Shown in pieces: positions 43,890-52,153 of a DNA stretch of 64,000 nt. A program made the position numbers and the translations under genes. Position 1 is the first letter of the stretch. The number at the start of each line of letters is the position of its first letter. The DNA is from Streptomyces olivochromogenes (lineage in GTDB: Bacteria; Actinomycetota; Actinomycetes; Streptomycetales; Streptomycetaceae): positions 292,659 to 356,658 of the forward strand of contig NZ_KQ948453.1 in assembly GCF_001514115.1 (NCBI RefSeq). The letters run 5' to 3'. Under the pieces are notes generated by a model, which saw only the letters and a program-made list of their open reading frames with translations, searched no databases and was not told the DNA's origin.

Positions 43890-45224
43890 GTGGGGCGGCT
43901 GACGGCGGGGACGGCAGGGACGGGGCGGGGGTCACGGCGGGCGTTCACCGTGGCGGCGATGGCGACGCTGACGGGTCTCGTCACGACGGGGGAGCCGGGT
44001 CTCGTCGCGACGGGGGAATCGGGTCTCGGTTCGGCGGGGGACCCGGCTGCCGTACCCCGTTCCGGGGCAATCCGAGGGCCCGGTCGGCCACGGACGGACT
44101 CCGAGCTGCGGGGCATGTGGCTGTCGACCGTCGTCAACCGTGACTGGCCCTCGCGGGCCGGCCTGTCCGTCGCCCGGCAGCGCGCCGAGCTCCTCGCCCA
44201 CCTCGACAGGGCGGTGGACCGCCGCCTGAACGCCGTGTTCTTCCAGGTCCGGCCCACGGCCGACGCGTTCTGGCCGTCGTCGTACGAGCCGTGGTCGCAG
44301 TACCTCACCGGCGTCCAGGGCAGGGACCCCGGCTGGGATCCGCTCGGCACGGCGGTGCGGGAGGCCCACGCGCGCGGCCTCGAACTGCACGCCTGGTTCA
44401 ACCCGTACCGCGTCGCGAACCACTCCGACCCCGGCAGGCTCGTGGCGACCCACCCGGCCCGCAAGCACCCCGACTGGGTCGTCCCCCATGGCGGCAGGCT
44501 CTACTACAACCCCGGGCTGCCCGAGGTCCGCGCCTTCGTCCAGGACGCGATGCTCGACGCGGTGCGGTCGTACGCGATCGACGCCGTGCACTGGGACGAC
44601 TACTTCTACCCGTACCCGGCCCAGGGGCAGGTCTTCGACGACGACGCCGCGTACCGGACGCACGGCGCGGGCTTCGCGGACCGGGCGGCCTGGCGGCGCG
44701 ACAACATCGACAGACTGGTGCGGGAGACGGCCGCCCGCATCCCGCTGATCCGGCCCGGCACCCGCTTCGGGATCAGCCCGTTCGGGGTGTGGCGCAACGG
44801 CGCCACCGACCCGCGGGGCTCGGACACCAAGGCCGCCGTGCAGACGTACGACGATCTGTACGCCGACACCAGGAAGTGGGTCCGCGAGCGGTGGATCGAC
44901 TACATCGTCCCGCAGGTCTACTGGAACCTCGGTTTCGCCGCCGCCGACTACGCGCGGCTCGTGCCCTGGTGGGCGGCGGTCACACAGGGCACGGGAGTGC
45001 GGCTGTACATCGGAGAAGCGCTCTACAAGGCCGGTGACCCCGCGCAGCCCGCGGCCTGGCAGGACCCGGCCGAACTCTCCCGGCACCTCACCTTCGCGCG
45101 CGAACACACTCAAGTGCGCGGGCACGTCTTCTTCTCCGCCAAGGAGGTCGACGGCGACCGTGCCGGAGCGATGGCGCGGGTCGTTGCCGACCACTACCAG
45201 CGGCCGGCGCGACCCGCGCGCTGA
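43890..45224 (+). CDS. Tat-exported family-10-like glycosylhydrolase (GHL10/DUF187)
   Basis: A 444-residue protein. GTG 43890 with GGAGGAG 9 bp upstream. The twin-arginine signal SRRAFTVAAMATLTGL is at about residues 15-32. The mature domain is GHL10-like: LRGMWLSTVVNRDWPS, VFFQVRPTADAFWPS, LHAWFNPYR, YNPGLPEVR, VHWDDYFYPYP, FGISPFGVWRN and YIVPQVYWNLGF. Relatives cleave glycan or peptidoglycan-like polymers. DNA repeats encode a Gly/Thr/Ser linker (about residues 33-55). Function inferred from family. Confidence 0.8.
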   Translation: MGRLTAGTAGTGRGSRRAFTVAAMATLTGLVTTGEPGLVATGESGLGSAGDPAAVPRSGAIRGPGRPRTDSELRGMWLSTVVNRDWPSRAGLSVARQRAELLAHLDRAVDRRLNAVFFQVRPTADAFWPSSYEPWSQYLTGVQGRDPGWDPLGTAVREAHARGLELHAWFNPYRVANHSDPGRLVATHPARKHPDWVVPHGGRLYYNPGLPEVRAFVQDAMLDAVRSYAIDAVHWDDYFYPYPAQGQVFDDDAAYRTHGAGFADRAAWRRDNIDRLVRETAARIPLIRPGTRFGISPFGVWRNGATDPRGSDTKAAVQTYDDLYADTRKWVRERWIDYIVPQVYWNLGFAAADYARLVPWWAAVTQGTGVRLYIGEALYKAGDPAQPAAWQDPAELSRHLTFAREHTQVRGHVFFSAKEVDGDRAGAMARVVADHYQRPARPAR

Positions 45225-45229
45225 AACTG

Positions 45230-45282
45230 CCGAATGTCTACAGCGGGTTCTTGTGCCCGAATGTCTACAGCGGGTCCTTGTG
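45230..45282. repeat. 26-bp tandem repeat over the DUF1918 stop
   Basis: Two 26-bp copies (45230-45255, 45257-45282) with one mismatch, period 27. Each reads, on the minus strand, an end H-K-(N/D)-P-L-stop, so the 3' end of the DUF1918 gene is duplicated. Confidence 0.8.
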
Positions 45283-45456
45283 ACGGATTTCCGAGTCGGG
45301 GCCCGGTGAGCAGACCGCCTCGTGCCCGTCCGTGAAGCGCACGCGGTACGGGGGCGTGCCCTCCGTTCCTATTACTTCGGTGATCTCCGCGACCTTGTCG
45401 TGCTGTCCGACAACCCTGCCGTGCTGCACGAGCTTGTCGCCCACGTCTGCATGCAT
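45265..45456 (-). CDS. DUF1918 small protein
   Basis: A 63-residue protein: MHADVGDKLVQHGRVVGQHD, then EITEVIGTEGTPPYRVRF and TDGHEAVCSPGPDSEI, the standard DUF1918 SH3-like beta fold. GAGGAG about 10 bp before ATG 45456. Common single-copy small protein in Streptomyces with unknown function. Confidence 0.85.
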   Translation of the reverse strand: MHADVGDKLVQHGRVVGQHDKVAEITEVIGTEGTPPYRVRFTDGHEAVCSPGPDSEIRHKDPL

Positions 45457-45500
45457 CTGAAGGGTCTCCTCGTCATCTGCGGGAGTAACGGTCCTGGGGC

Positions 45501-46439
45501 TCAGCCCCGCGCTCGCTGGGTGAGCGCGATGCAGATCAGCACGGCCGCGGCCGTGAGCGGCGCGGCCGGTGTGAGCTGCTCGCCGAGGAGCAGTACCGAC
45601 CACACCAGTGTGAGCAGCGGCTGCGCGAGCTGCAACTGGCTGGCCTTGGGAATTCCGATCGCAGCCATTCCGCGGTACCAGACGACCAGGCCCAGGAACT
45701 GCGATCCGGCGGCCACCCACAGCAGTCCCGCCACGCTGTGCGCCGACAGGTGGACCGGCTCGTACGACAGCGCCACCAGCGCGCCCGGCACCGACAGCGG
45801 CAGACACAGGACCAGCGCCCAGCCGATGACCTGCCACCCCGGCATGGTCCGGGCGAGCCGGCCGCCCTCGGTGTAGCCGGCGGCGCAGATCAGCAGCGCT
45901 CCGAAGAGATAGGCGTCCGCGCTGCTCAGCGCCCCACCGCTCTGCTGCACGGTGAACGCGATCACCGCGGCCGCGCCCGCGAGGGCCGCTCCCCAGAATG
46001 TCCGCGAGGGCCGCGCGCCGGTCCGCAGTGCCGACAGCAGCGCGGTCGTCAGCGGCAGCAGCCCGACGACCACGGCCGCGTGGGCGGTGGTGGACGTCTG
46101 CAGCGCGAGCGTCGTCAGCAGGGGGAAGCCGAGCACGACACCGGCGGCCACCACGGCGAGCCCCGCCCAGTGCCGACGGGCCGGTACGGGCACGCGCAGC
46201 GCCAGCAGGCAGCTCCCCGCGATGAGGGCGGCGAGGACGCTGCGCACGGCCACCAGCGACCAGGGGCCGAAGCCCTCAAGCCCCCAGGCGGTGGCGGGGA
46301 AGGTGAGGGAGAAGGCGGTGACGCCGAGCGCGGCCTGGAGGGTGCCGGAACGGCGGTCCGCCGGGAGCCCCTGCGCGGGCGTCCTGGGCGTGCTGACCGC
46401 TATCCCGATCTCATCAATAGCGCTACTCTGTGTTCTCAT
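45501..46439 (-). CDS. EamA/DMT-family transporter
   Basis: A 312-residue protein with ten hydrophobic segments in two EamA halves (about 35-155 and 180-305; LTTLALQTSTTAHAAVVVGL, YRGMAAIGIPKASQLQLAQP). Probably exports or imports small metabolites; substrate unknown. Its annotated ATG (46437-46439) overlaps the divergent MocR ATG (46438-46440) by two bases, so the true start may be the GTG 42 bp downstream (VSTPRTP). Confidence 0.8.
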   Translation of the reverse strand: MRTQSSAIDEIGIAVSTPRTPAQGLPADRRSGTLQAALGVTAFSLTFPATAWGLEGFGPWSLVAVRSVLAALIAGSCLLALRVPVPARRHWAGLAVVAAGVVLGFPLLTTLALQTSTTAHAAVVVGLLPLTTALLSALRTGARPSRTFWGAALAGAAAVIAFTVQQSGGALSSADAYLFGALLICAAGYTEGGRLARTMPGWQVIGWALVLCLPLSVPGALVALSYEPVHLSAHSVAGLLWVAAGSQFLGLVVWYRGMAAIGIPKASQLQLAQPLLTLVWSVLLLGEQLTPAAPLTAAAVLICIALTQRARG

Positions 46440-46452
46440 GCAAGAGCGTAGC
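46418..46452. promoter_or_regulatory. Operator-like repeats between EamA and MocR
   Basis: TAGCGCTA (46418-46425) is a perfect palindrome; GCTACTCT (46422-46429) and AGAGCGTAGC (46443-46452) form an imperfect inverted repeat around the overlapping starts. Probably the MocR binding site controlling both genes. Confidence 0.5.
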
Positions 46453-47874
46453 AGTGTCGGAGATCTGGCGAATCAGCTGCGACAGGAGCTGAACCGCTAC
46501 TCGCCCGGTGGAAAGCTGCCATCGAGCCGGGCACTCGTCGAGCGGTTCCGGGTGAGCCCGGTGACGGTGTCGCGGGCACTGGCTCAGCTCGCCGCCGAGG
46601 GGCTGGTGGTGACCCGGCCGGGCGCCGGCGCGTTCCGCGCGCACCCGCGTACGTCCGCCGCGCCCGCCGGGGACACCTCCTGGCAGGAGGTCACGCTGAG
46701 CGCGGACGCCGCGACGGAACTCGTCCCGCGCACGGTGGACGCCTCCGGGGTCCTCGCCTCGCTCGCCGCCCCGCCGCCCGGCGTCATCGAGTTCAACGGC
46801 GGCTATCTGCACCCCTCGCTCCAGCCCGAGCGGGCCATGGGGGCGGCCCTGTCGCGGGCGGGCCGGCGTCCCGGCGCCTGGTCGCGGCCGCCGATGGAGG
46901 GGCTGACGGAGCTGCGCGAGTGGTTCGCGCGGGGGATCGGCGGTGCGATCACCGCCGCGGAAGTGCTCGTCACGGCCGGCGGCCAGTCCGCGCTGACCAC
47001 CGCGCTCAGGGCACTCGCCCCGCCGGGGGCCCCGGTCCTGGTCGAGTCGCCCACGTACCCGGGCATGCTGGCGATCGCCCGCGCGGCGGGCCTGCGGCCA
47101 GTACCCGTACCGGTCGACGCGGACGGGGTGAAACCGGACCTGCTCGCCGACGCCTTCAGGGCGACCGGCGCCCGGGTGTTCGTCTGCCAGCCGCTGTTCC
47201 AGAACCCGACCGGCGCCGTGCTCGCCCCCGAGCGGCGCGCCGAGGTGGTGCGGATCGCGCGCGAGGCGGGCGCGTTCGTCATCGAGGACGACTTCGTACG
47301 ACGTCTGGTGCACGAGGACGCGGGGCCACTGCCGCGTCCGCTGGCCGCGGAGGATCCCGACGGGGTCGTCGTGCACGTCTCCTCCCTGACCAAGGCGACC
47401 TCGCCGAGTTTCCGGGTCAGCGCGCTGGCCGCGCGCGGTCCGGTCCTCGAACGACTGCGTGCCATCCAGGTCGTGGACACCTTCTTCGTGCCGCGTCCCC
47501 TTCAGGAGGCCGCGCTCGAACTGGTCGGCTCGCCCGCCTGGCCCCGTCATCTTCGGGCCGTGTCCGCCGAGTTGAGGAACCGCCGCGACACGATGACGAC
47601 CGCGCTCGGGCTGACGCTCCCCGAACTCGCCCTGCCCCACATCCCCTCCGGCGGCTACCACCTGTGGCTCCGCCTGCCCGACGGCACCGACGAGTCCGCC
47701 CTGGTCTCAGCGGCCCTCAGGGAGGGCGTGGCCGTCACACCGGGCCGCCCCTACTTCAGCGCGGAGCCCCCTGCGGGGCACCTCCGGTTGAGTTTCGCGG
47801 CGGTCGGAGGGACGGGGGAGATCGCGGAGGGGGTACGACGGCTGAGGGCGGCGTGCGACGGGGTGCTGCGGTGA
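46438..47874 (+). CDS. MocR-type regulator (GntR HTH plus aminotransferase fold)
   Basis: A 478-residue protein. GntR HTH at about 8-70 (LRQELNRYSPGGKLPSSRAL, FRVSPVTVSRALAQLAAEG), then a fold-type I aminotransferase domain: FNGGYLHPSLQP, TAGGQSALTTALRAL, ESPTYPGML, QPLFQNPTG, EDDFVRRLV and the PLP Lys in SSLTKATSPSFRVS. MocR proteins sense PLP-linked ligands and often control a divergent transporter, here EamA. Likely leaderless or uses a start downstream because of the overlap with EamA. Confidence 0.85.
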   Translation: MQERSSVGDLANQLRQELNRYSPGGKLPSSRALVERFRVSPVTVSRALAQLAAEGLVVTRPGAGAFRAHPRTSAAPAGDTSWQEVTLSADAATELVPRTVDASGVLASLAAPPPGVIEFNGGYLHPSLQPERAMGAALSRAGRRPGAWSRPPMEGLTELREWFARGIGGAITAAEVLVTAGGQSALTTALRALAPPGAPVLVESPTYPGMLAIARAAGLRPVPVPVDADGVKPDLLADAFRATGARVFVCQPLFQNPTGAVLAPERRAEVVRIAREAGAFVIEDDFVRRLVHEDAGPLPRPLAAEDPDGVVVHVSSLTKATSPSFRVSALAARGPVLERLRAIQVVDTFFVPRPLQEAALELVGSPAWPRHLRAVSAELRNRRDTMTTALGLTLPELALPHIPSGGYHLWLRLPDGTDESALVSAALREGVAVTPGRPYFSAEPPAGHLRLSFAAVGGTGEIAEGVRRLRAACDGVLR

Positions 47875-47907
47875 CTGGCGCCGACGCGGACGCGTTGACA
47901 CCCGAGA

Positions 47908-47929
47908 GTGTGAGTGGTTGAGTACTCAC
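47908..47929. promoter_or_regulatory. TetR operator, autoregulatory copy
   Basis: GTGTGAGTGGTTGA (47908-47921) includes GTGAGT that pairs with ACTCAC (47924-47929); GAGTACTC is a central palindrome. It abuts the TetR start. The same 14 bases recur before the MFS gene. Confidence 0.7.
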
Positions 47930-48496
47930 ATGAAGAACGAACGACCCCGCCAGCTGTCCACCGCCGAGGAACGCCGGGAGACGGTGCTGCGCACCGCCAT
48001 CGGCGCCTTCGCGGCGCGTGGCTACTGGGGCACCACCACGACCGAGGTGGCGAAGGCGGCCGGCATCTCGCAGGCGTACGTCTACCGGTTGTTCCCGAAC
48101 AAGGAGCTGCTGTTCACGGCGGTGGTCGAGCACTGCTTCGTGCTGGTCCGAGCCAGTCTGGAGCGGGCGGCGGCTGAGGCGAAGGGCAGCTCCGCCGAGG
48201 TGGTGCTGGAGGCCATGGGAGATGCCTACGCGCGGCTGATCAGCAATAACGACCTGATGCTGATTCAGCTGCACGCCCAGGCCGCGGCCGTTTCCGAGCC
48301 GGCCGTACGTGAGGCGGTCCGGCATGGCTACGCCCGGCTGGTGGAGTACGTGCGGGGTGCCTCCGGCGGCACCGAGGGGGAGGTCCAGGAGTTCTTCGCC
48401 CGCGGCATGCTCTGCCACCTCATCGTCTCCATGGCGGCCGACGAGGTGGATGCCCCCTGGATCCGGACGCTGTCCGCGGGCATCACGCACTACTGA
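47930..48496 (+). CDS. TetR-family repressor
   Basis: A 188-residue protein. HTH at about residues 15-60 (VLRTAIGAFAARGYWGTTTT, EVAKAAGISQAYVYRLFPNK). Ligand domain thereafter. ATG 47930 chosen; a TTG 12 bp upstream sits inside the operator. It shares an operator with the MFS gene 120 bp downstream and probably represses the MFS-SRPBCC-dioxygenase unit until an aromatic or apocarotenoid-like ligand binds (ligand inferred). Confidence 0.85.
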   Translation: MKNERPRQLSTAEERRETVLRTAIGAFAARGYWGTTTTEVAKAAGISQAYVYRLFPNKELLFTAVVEHCFVLVRASLERAAAEAKGSSAEVVLEAMGDAYARLISNNDLMLIQLHAQAAAVSEPAVREAVRHGYARLVEYVRGASGGTEGEVQEFFARGMLCHLIVSMAADEVDAPWIRTLSAGITHY

Positions 48497-48583
48497 CGCC
48501 CGGCGCGCCTACCGACGCCCGGCGCGGTCGCGCTGCCGGGCCTGTCGGCGGGGCACGCAGCCTCGCCATTTTTTGGGCGTCAA

Positions 48584-48605
48584 GTGTGAGTGGTTGACCA
48601 CACAA
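48584..48605 (+). promoter_or_regulatory. TetR operator before the MFS gene
   Basis: GTGTGAGTGGTTGA (48584-48597), identical in 14 bases to the TetR site, extended to GTGTG...CACAC and TGGT-TG-ACCA dyads. AAGGAGG (48604-48610) is just downstream, 5 bp before ATG 48616. Confidence 0.7.
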
Positions 48606-48615
48606 GGAGGATGTC

Positions 48616-50073
48616 ATGAGGATCACGCACACCACCCGAGGCCCCGGAGCGGCGCTCGCGGCTCTGGCGGCGGCGCAGTTCACCGTCATGCTCGCCACCT
48701 CGATCGTGAACGTGGCCCTGCCGCAGATCCGCGCCGGCGTCGGGCTGTCGGACAGCGGCACCACCTGGGTGGTCAACGCCTACGGCCTGGCCTTCGGCGC
48801 GCTCCTGCTGGCCGGCGGAAGGGCGGCCGACCTGATCGGCCGGCGCCGGGTGCTGCTCGCCGGGCTCGCGGTGTTCGGCGCCGCCTCTCTGGCGGCCGGG
48901 CTGGCCGCCTCGTCCCCGGTCCTGATCGCGGCCCGTGCGGTGCAGGGCCTGGGCGCGGCGGCGACGGCCCCGGCGGCCCTGGCCCTGGTGATGGACCTGT
49001 TCCCGCCAGGGCCCGGGCGGGGGAGGGCACTTGGCGTGTGGGGTGCCGTGTCCGGGGCGGGCGGCGCGGCCGGAGTCCTGCTCGGCGGGGTCCTCACCCA
49101 GGCGTGGGGCTGGCAGTGGATCTTCTTCGCCGTCGCCATCGGCGCGTTCCTGGTGCTGGTCGGCGCCGCCGTCAGCGTGCCGCGGGCCCCGGTCACCGGC
49201 AACGGCCGGTTCGACCTGCCCGGCACCGCCACCGTCACCCTCGCGCTGACCGCCCTGGTGTGGGGCCTGACCACCGCCCGCGGCTCGGGCTGGACGGACA
49301 CCGCCGTCCTCGGGGCCTTCGCCGTCACCGCCGTACTGGCGGCCGTGTTCGTCCTGGTCGAGCGCCGCCACCCGAATCCGCTGTTGCCGCCGCGCCTGTT
49401 CCGCGCCGGTCGCGTCACCGTCGGCAACGGGCTGATGGCGCTGCTGGGTTCGGTGTGGATCGCCCTGTTCTTCTTCCTTCCGCTCTACCAGCAGCAGGTC
49501 CTCGGCTCCAGCCCCCTGGTCACCGGCCTGGGTCAACTCCCGCTCGCCGCGGCCAACATGCTCGGCTCCACCCTCGCCCCGCGGATCTCCCGCCGGATCG
49601 GCGCCACCGCGACGGTGACCGGCGCACTGCTGACCGAGGCCGCCGGACTGCTGTGGCTGTCCCGGATCAGCGCCCACGGCAGTTACCTCGCCGACGTCCT
49701 GGGCCCCAGCATCCTCATCGGACTGGGCCTGAGCATCGCCTTCGTCCAGCTCACCGCCCTGTCCGTGGAGGGCGTCGCCCGGCAGGACGCCGGGCTGGCC
49801 GGCGGCCTGGTGAACACCACCCGGCAGGTGGGCGGCGCGATCGGCCTCGCCGTCCTGGCCACCCTCGCCGGCACCACCACCGCCCACGCGGCCGCCCATC
49901 AGCCGCACCTGGAAGCGCTCACGGCCGGCTACCGCGGCGCCTTCGGCATCTCCGCCGCCGTCCTGGCCGCGACCGCCGTCCTCGCCGCCCTCCTGACCCG
50001 GCGAGGCCGCACCCCGGACGGGGAAACCCGGGCCACCGCCGACCCCGACCCGTCCGCCATCCGTACCCGCTGA
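48616..50073 (+). CDS. MFS transporter, DHA2 (14-TM) drug-export type
   Basis: A 485-residue protein. Motif A GGRAADLIGRRRVLL, motif C-like GAVSGAGGAAGVLLGGVL, and about 14 hydrophobic segments. DHA2 proteins are proton-driven exporters of drugs or aromatic metabolites. Ribosome site AAGGAGG. Controlled by the TetR just upstream; coupled by spacing to the SRPBCC gene 68 bp on. Confidence 0.85.
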   Translation: MRITHTTRGPGAALAALAAAQFTVMLATSIVNVALPQIRAGVGLSDSGTTWVVNAYGLAFGALLLAGGRAADLIGRRRVLLAGLAVFGAASLAAGLAASSPVLIAARAVQGLGAAATAPAALALVMDLFPPGPGRGRALGVWGAVSGAGGAAGVLLGGVLTQAWGWQWIFFAVAIGAFLVLVGAAVSVPRAPVTGNGRFDLPGTATVTLALTALVWGLTTARGSGWTDTAVLGAFAVTAVLAAVFVLVERRHPNPLLPPRLFRAGRVTVGNGLMALLGSVWIALFFFLPLYQQQVLGSSPLVTGLGQLPLAAANMLGSTLAPRISRRIGATATVTGALLTEAAGLLWLSRISAHGSYLADVLGPSILIGLGLSIAFVQLTALSVEGVARQDAGLAGGLVNTTRQVGGAIGLAVLATLAGTTTAHAAAHQPHLEALTAGYRGAFGISAAVLAATAVLAALLTRRGRTPDGETRATADPDPSAIRTR

Positions 50074-50082
50074 CCCATCGTC

Positions 50083-50126
50083 AGATCCACCGAAGATCCA
50101 CCGAAGATCGACCGAAGATCGACCGA
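50083..50126 (+). repeat. 11-bp tandem repeat, four copies
   Basis: AGATCCACCGA twice then AGATCGACCGA twice, contiguous (50083-50126), between the MFS stop and the SRPBCC start. The last unit leads into GAGAGGAAC, the ribosome site. It could tune expression or be a recent slippage product. Confidence 0.85.
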
Positions 50127-50141
50127 GAGGAACAAACGCCA

Positions 50142-50582
50142 ATGTTCACCATCGACGAGACCGCCCCCGTCGTCGTCCGTCTGTCCACCACGATCGTTGC
50201 CCCGCTGGAGCGTGTCTGGGCCCTGCACACCGACATCGACGCCTGGCCGAGCTGGAACGCGGACGTCGACCAGGCCACTCTCAACGGCCCTCTGCTGCCC
50301 GGCACTTCCTTCACCTGGAAGACCCACGGCCTGGACATCACCTCCACCGTCCGCGAACTGATACCCGGCGAGCGGATCGTGTGGGGCGGCCCCGCGAACG
50401 GCATCGACGGCATCCATGTCTGGACCTTCGAGCAGTCCGACGGCCAAGTCACCGTCCACACCGAGGAGTCCTGGAGCGGCGCCCCCGTCGACGCCGCGGT
50501 CACGGAACTCGGCCAGGCCCTGCACCAGTCCCTGACCGCCTGGCTCGCCGCCCTCAAGGCCCGCGCCGAGCGGACCGGCTGA
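50142..50582 (+). CDS. SRPBCC-fold protein (polyketide cyclase/START-like)
   Basis: A 146-residue protein. N-terminal beta strand VVVRLSTTIVAPLERVWALH, DIDAWPSWNADVD, ERIVWGGPANG and the C-terminal long helix (ALHQSLTAWLAALKARA) define the SRPBCC helix-grip fold, which binds hydrophobic ligands. Between a transporter and a carotenoid-cleavage-type oxygenase it may bind or modify the same hydrophobic compound. Confidence 0.8.
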   Translation: MFTIDETAPVVVRLSTTIVAPLERVWALHTDIDAWPSWNADVDQATLNGPLLPGTSFTWKTHGLDITSTVRELIPGERIVWGGPANGIDGIHVWTFEQSDGQVTVHTEESWSGAPVDAAVTELGQALHQSLTAWLAALKARAERTG

Positions 50583-50638
50583 CACCACCTCGTCCCCGCC
50601 CAGCCATCACCACCGATCCGAGAAGCGAGGTTCCTGCC

Positions 50639-52006
50639 ATGACCAGCACCGACAAGCCCTACCTGATCGGCCACTACACCCCGGCCGTCGACGAGATCAC
50701 CGCCACCGAGCTGACCGTCGAGGGCTCCCTGCCGCCGGAGCTGACCGGCCGGCTGATCCGTAACAGCCACAACCCCAAGCCCGGCGTCACCCCCACCCAC
50801 TGGTTCAAGGGCAGCGGCATGGTCCACGGCATCCGGCTGCGCGAGGGCCGCGCCGAGTGGTACCGCAACCGCTGGGTGCGCACCCCCGCCCTGGACGGCG
50901 CCCCCTACATGACCGAGCAGGGCCCGGACCTGACGGCCAGCCCCGCAGGCACCCACGTCATCGAGCACGCCGGACGCCTGCTGGCGCTGTGCGAGGCGAA
51001 CCTCCCCTTCGAACTCACCCGGGACCTCGACACGGTCGGCGCCCACGACTTCGACGGCAAGCTGCGCGGCGCGATGACCGCGCACCCCAAGACCGACCCG
51101 GTCACCGGCGAGCTGCACTTCTTCGGCTCCTCGCCGTTCCCGCCGTACCTGATGTACTACGTCGCCGACGCCGAGGGACACCTCACCCACAGCGCCGAGG
51201 TGCCGGGGGCGACCGCCTCCCTCAAGCACGACTTCGCCGTCACCCGCCACCACGTGGTCTTCGTCGAGGGCACCGTCACCTTCGACCCGGGCGAGCACTC
51301 CGGCATCCCCTACGGCTGGAACGACGCGCAGCCGGCGCGGATCGGCGTCATGCCCCGCGGCCCGCAGGGCGCGGCGAAGATCCGCTGGTTCTCCGTCGAG
51401 CCGGGCAACATGCTGCACGCCGCCAACGCCTACGAGGACGCCGAGGGCCGCATCGTCCTGGAGGGCCCGACCGTGGACCGTGAGGGCTTCCAGCTCTCCT
51501 GGAACTGGTGGGTGGGCGCTCCCGGCCGCGGCACCGAGCCCAACACCCGCTCCTACAACCGTCGATGGGTCATCGACCTGGCCGCCGGCAGTGTCGAGGA
51601 GCAGATCATCGACGATCTCGCCGTCGAATTCCCCACCCTCAACGAGGACTTCCTCGGCGCCGAGCACCGCTACCAGTACGCGGTCTCCTTCCCCGACCAG
51701 CACGGCTACGGCGGCTACGGCATCGTCAAGTACGACCGCACCACCGGCGCCCGCCGCGTCCACCGGGCCGGCGACGCCCGCCTGCCCAGCGAGGCGGTGT
51801 TCGTCCCCGCCGCGGGCGCCACCCGCGAGGACGACGGCTACCTGCTCACCGTCGTCTCCGACCTCAAGCAGGACGCCTCCCAGCTCCTGGTCCTGGACGC
51901 CTCAGGACTCGACCGGATCGCGACCGTGCACCTTCCACGCCGGGTCACCGGCGGCATCCACGGCTCCTGGATCCCCGACACCGGCCTCGACACCTCCGAC
52001 AGCTGA
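50639..52006 (+). CDS. Carotenoid cleavage oxygenase family (RPE65/lignostilbene dioxygenase type)
   Basis: A 455-residue protein of the retinal pigment epithelial membrane protein family. The four Fe-ligand His positions are visible: THWFKGSGMVHGI, LKHDFAVTRHHVVF, GNMLHAANAYED and GGIHGSWIPD at the C terminus. Oxidative cleavage of a conjugated double bond in carotenoids, apocarotenoids or stilbenes. ATG 50639 after AGCGAGG. Last gene of the TetR-controlled unit; a strong hairpin follows. Confidence 0.85.
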   Translation: MTSTDKPYLIGHYTPAVDEITATELTVEGSLPPELTGRLIRNSHNPKPGVTPTHWFKGSGMVHGIRLREGRAEWYRNRWVRTPALDGAPYMTEQGPDLTASPAGTHVIEHAGRLLALCEANLPFELTRDLDTVGAHDFDGKLRGAMTAHPKTDPVTGELHFFGSSPFPPYLMYYVADAEGHLTHSAEVPGATASLKHDFAVTRHHVVFVEGTVTFDPGEHSGIPYGWNDAQPARIGVMPRGPQGAAKIRWFSVEPGNMLHAANAYEDAEGRIVLEGPTVDREGFQLSWNWWVGAPGRGTEPNTRSYNRRWVIDLAAGSVEEQIIDDLAVEFPTLNEDFLGAEHRYQYAVSFPDQHGYGGYGIVKYDRTTGARRVHRAGDARLPSEAVFVPAAGATREDDGYLLTVVSDLKQDASQLLVLDASGLDRIATVHLPRRVTGGIHGSWIPDTGLDTSDS

Positions 52007-52014
52007 GACTCCGT

Positions 52015-52043
52015 GGCTCCCGGGGGATACCTCCCCGGGAGCC
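52015..52043 (+). terminator. Terminator of the oxygenase operon
   Basis: Perfect 11-bp stem GGCTCCCGGGG / CCCCGGGAGCC with loop GATACCT, 8 bp after the dioxygenase stop. Confidence 0.85.
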
Positions 52044-52153
52044 CGGCCCCGCCCCTCCGCCGGGTCCGCTTCGGCAAGAACACTCCGCCAAGCCTGCGTA
52101 TACCTTGCGTAACGCCTCTTGACCTGCGGAGTCCCGCACTCCACGATCGCCGC

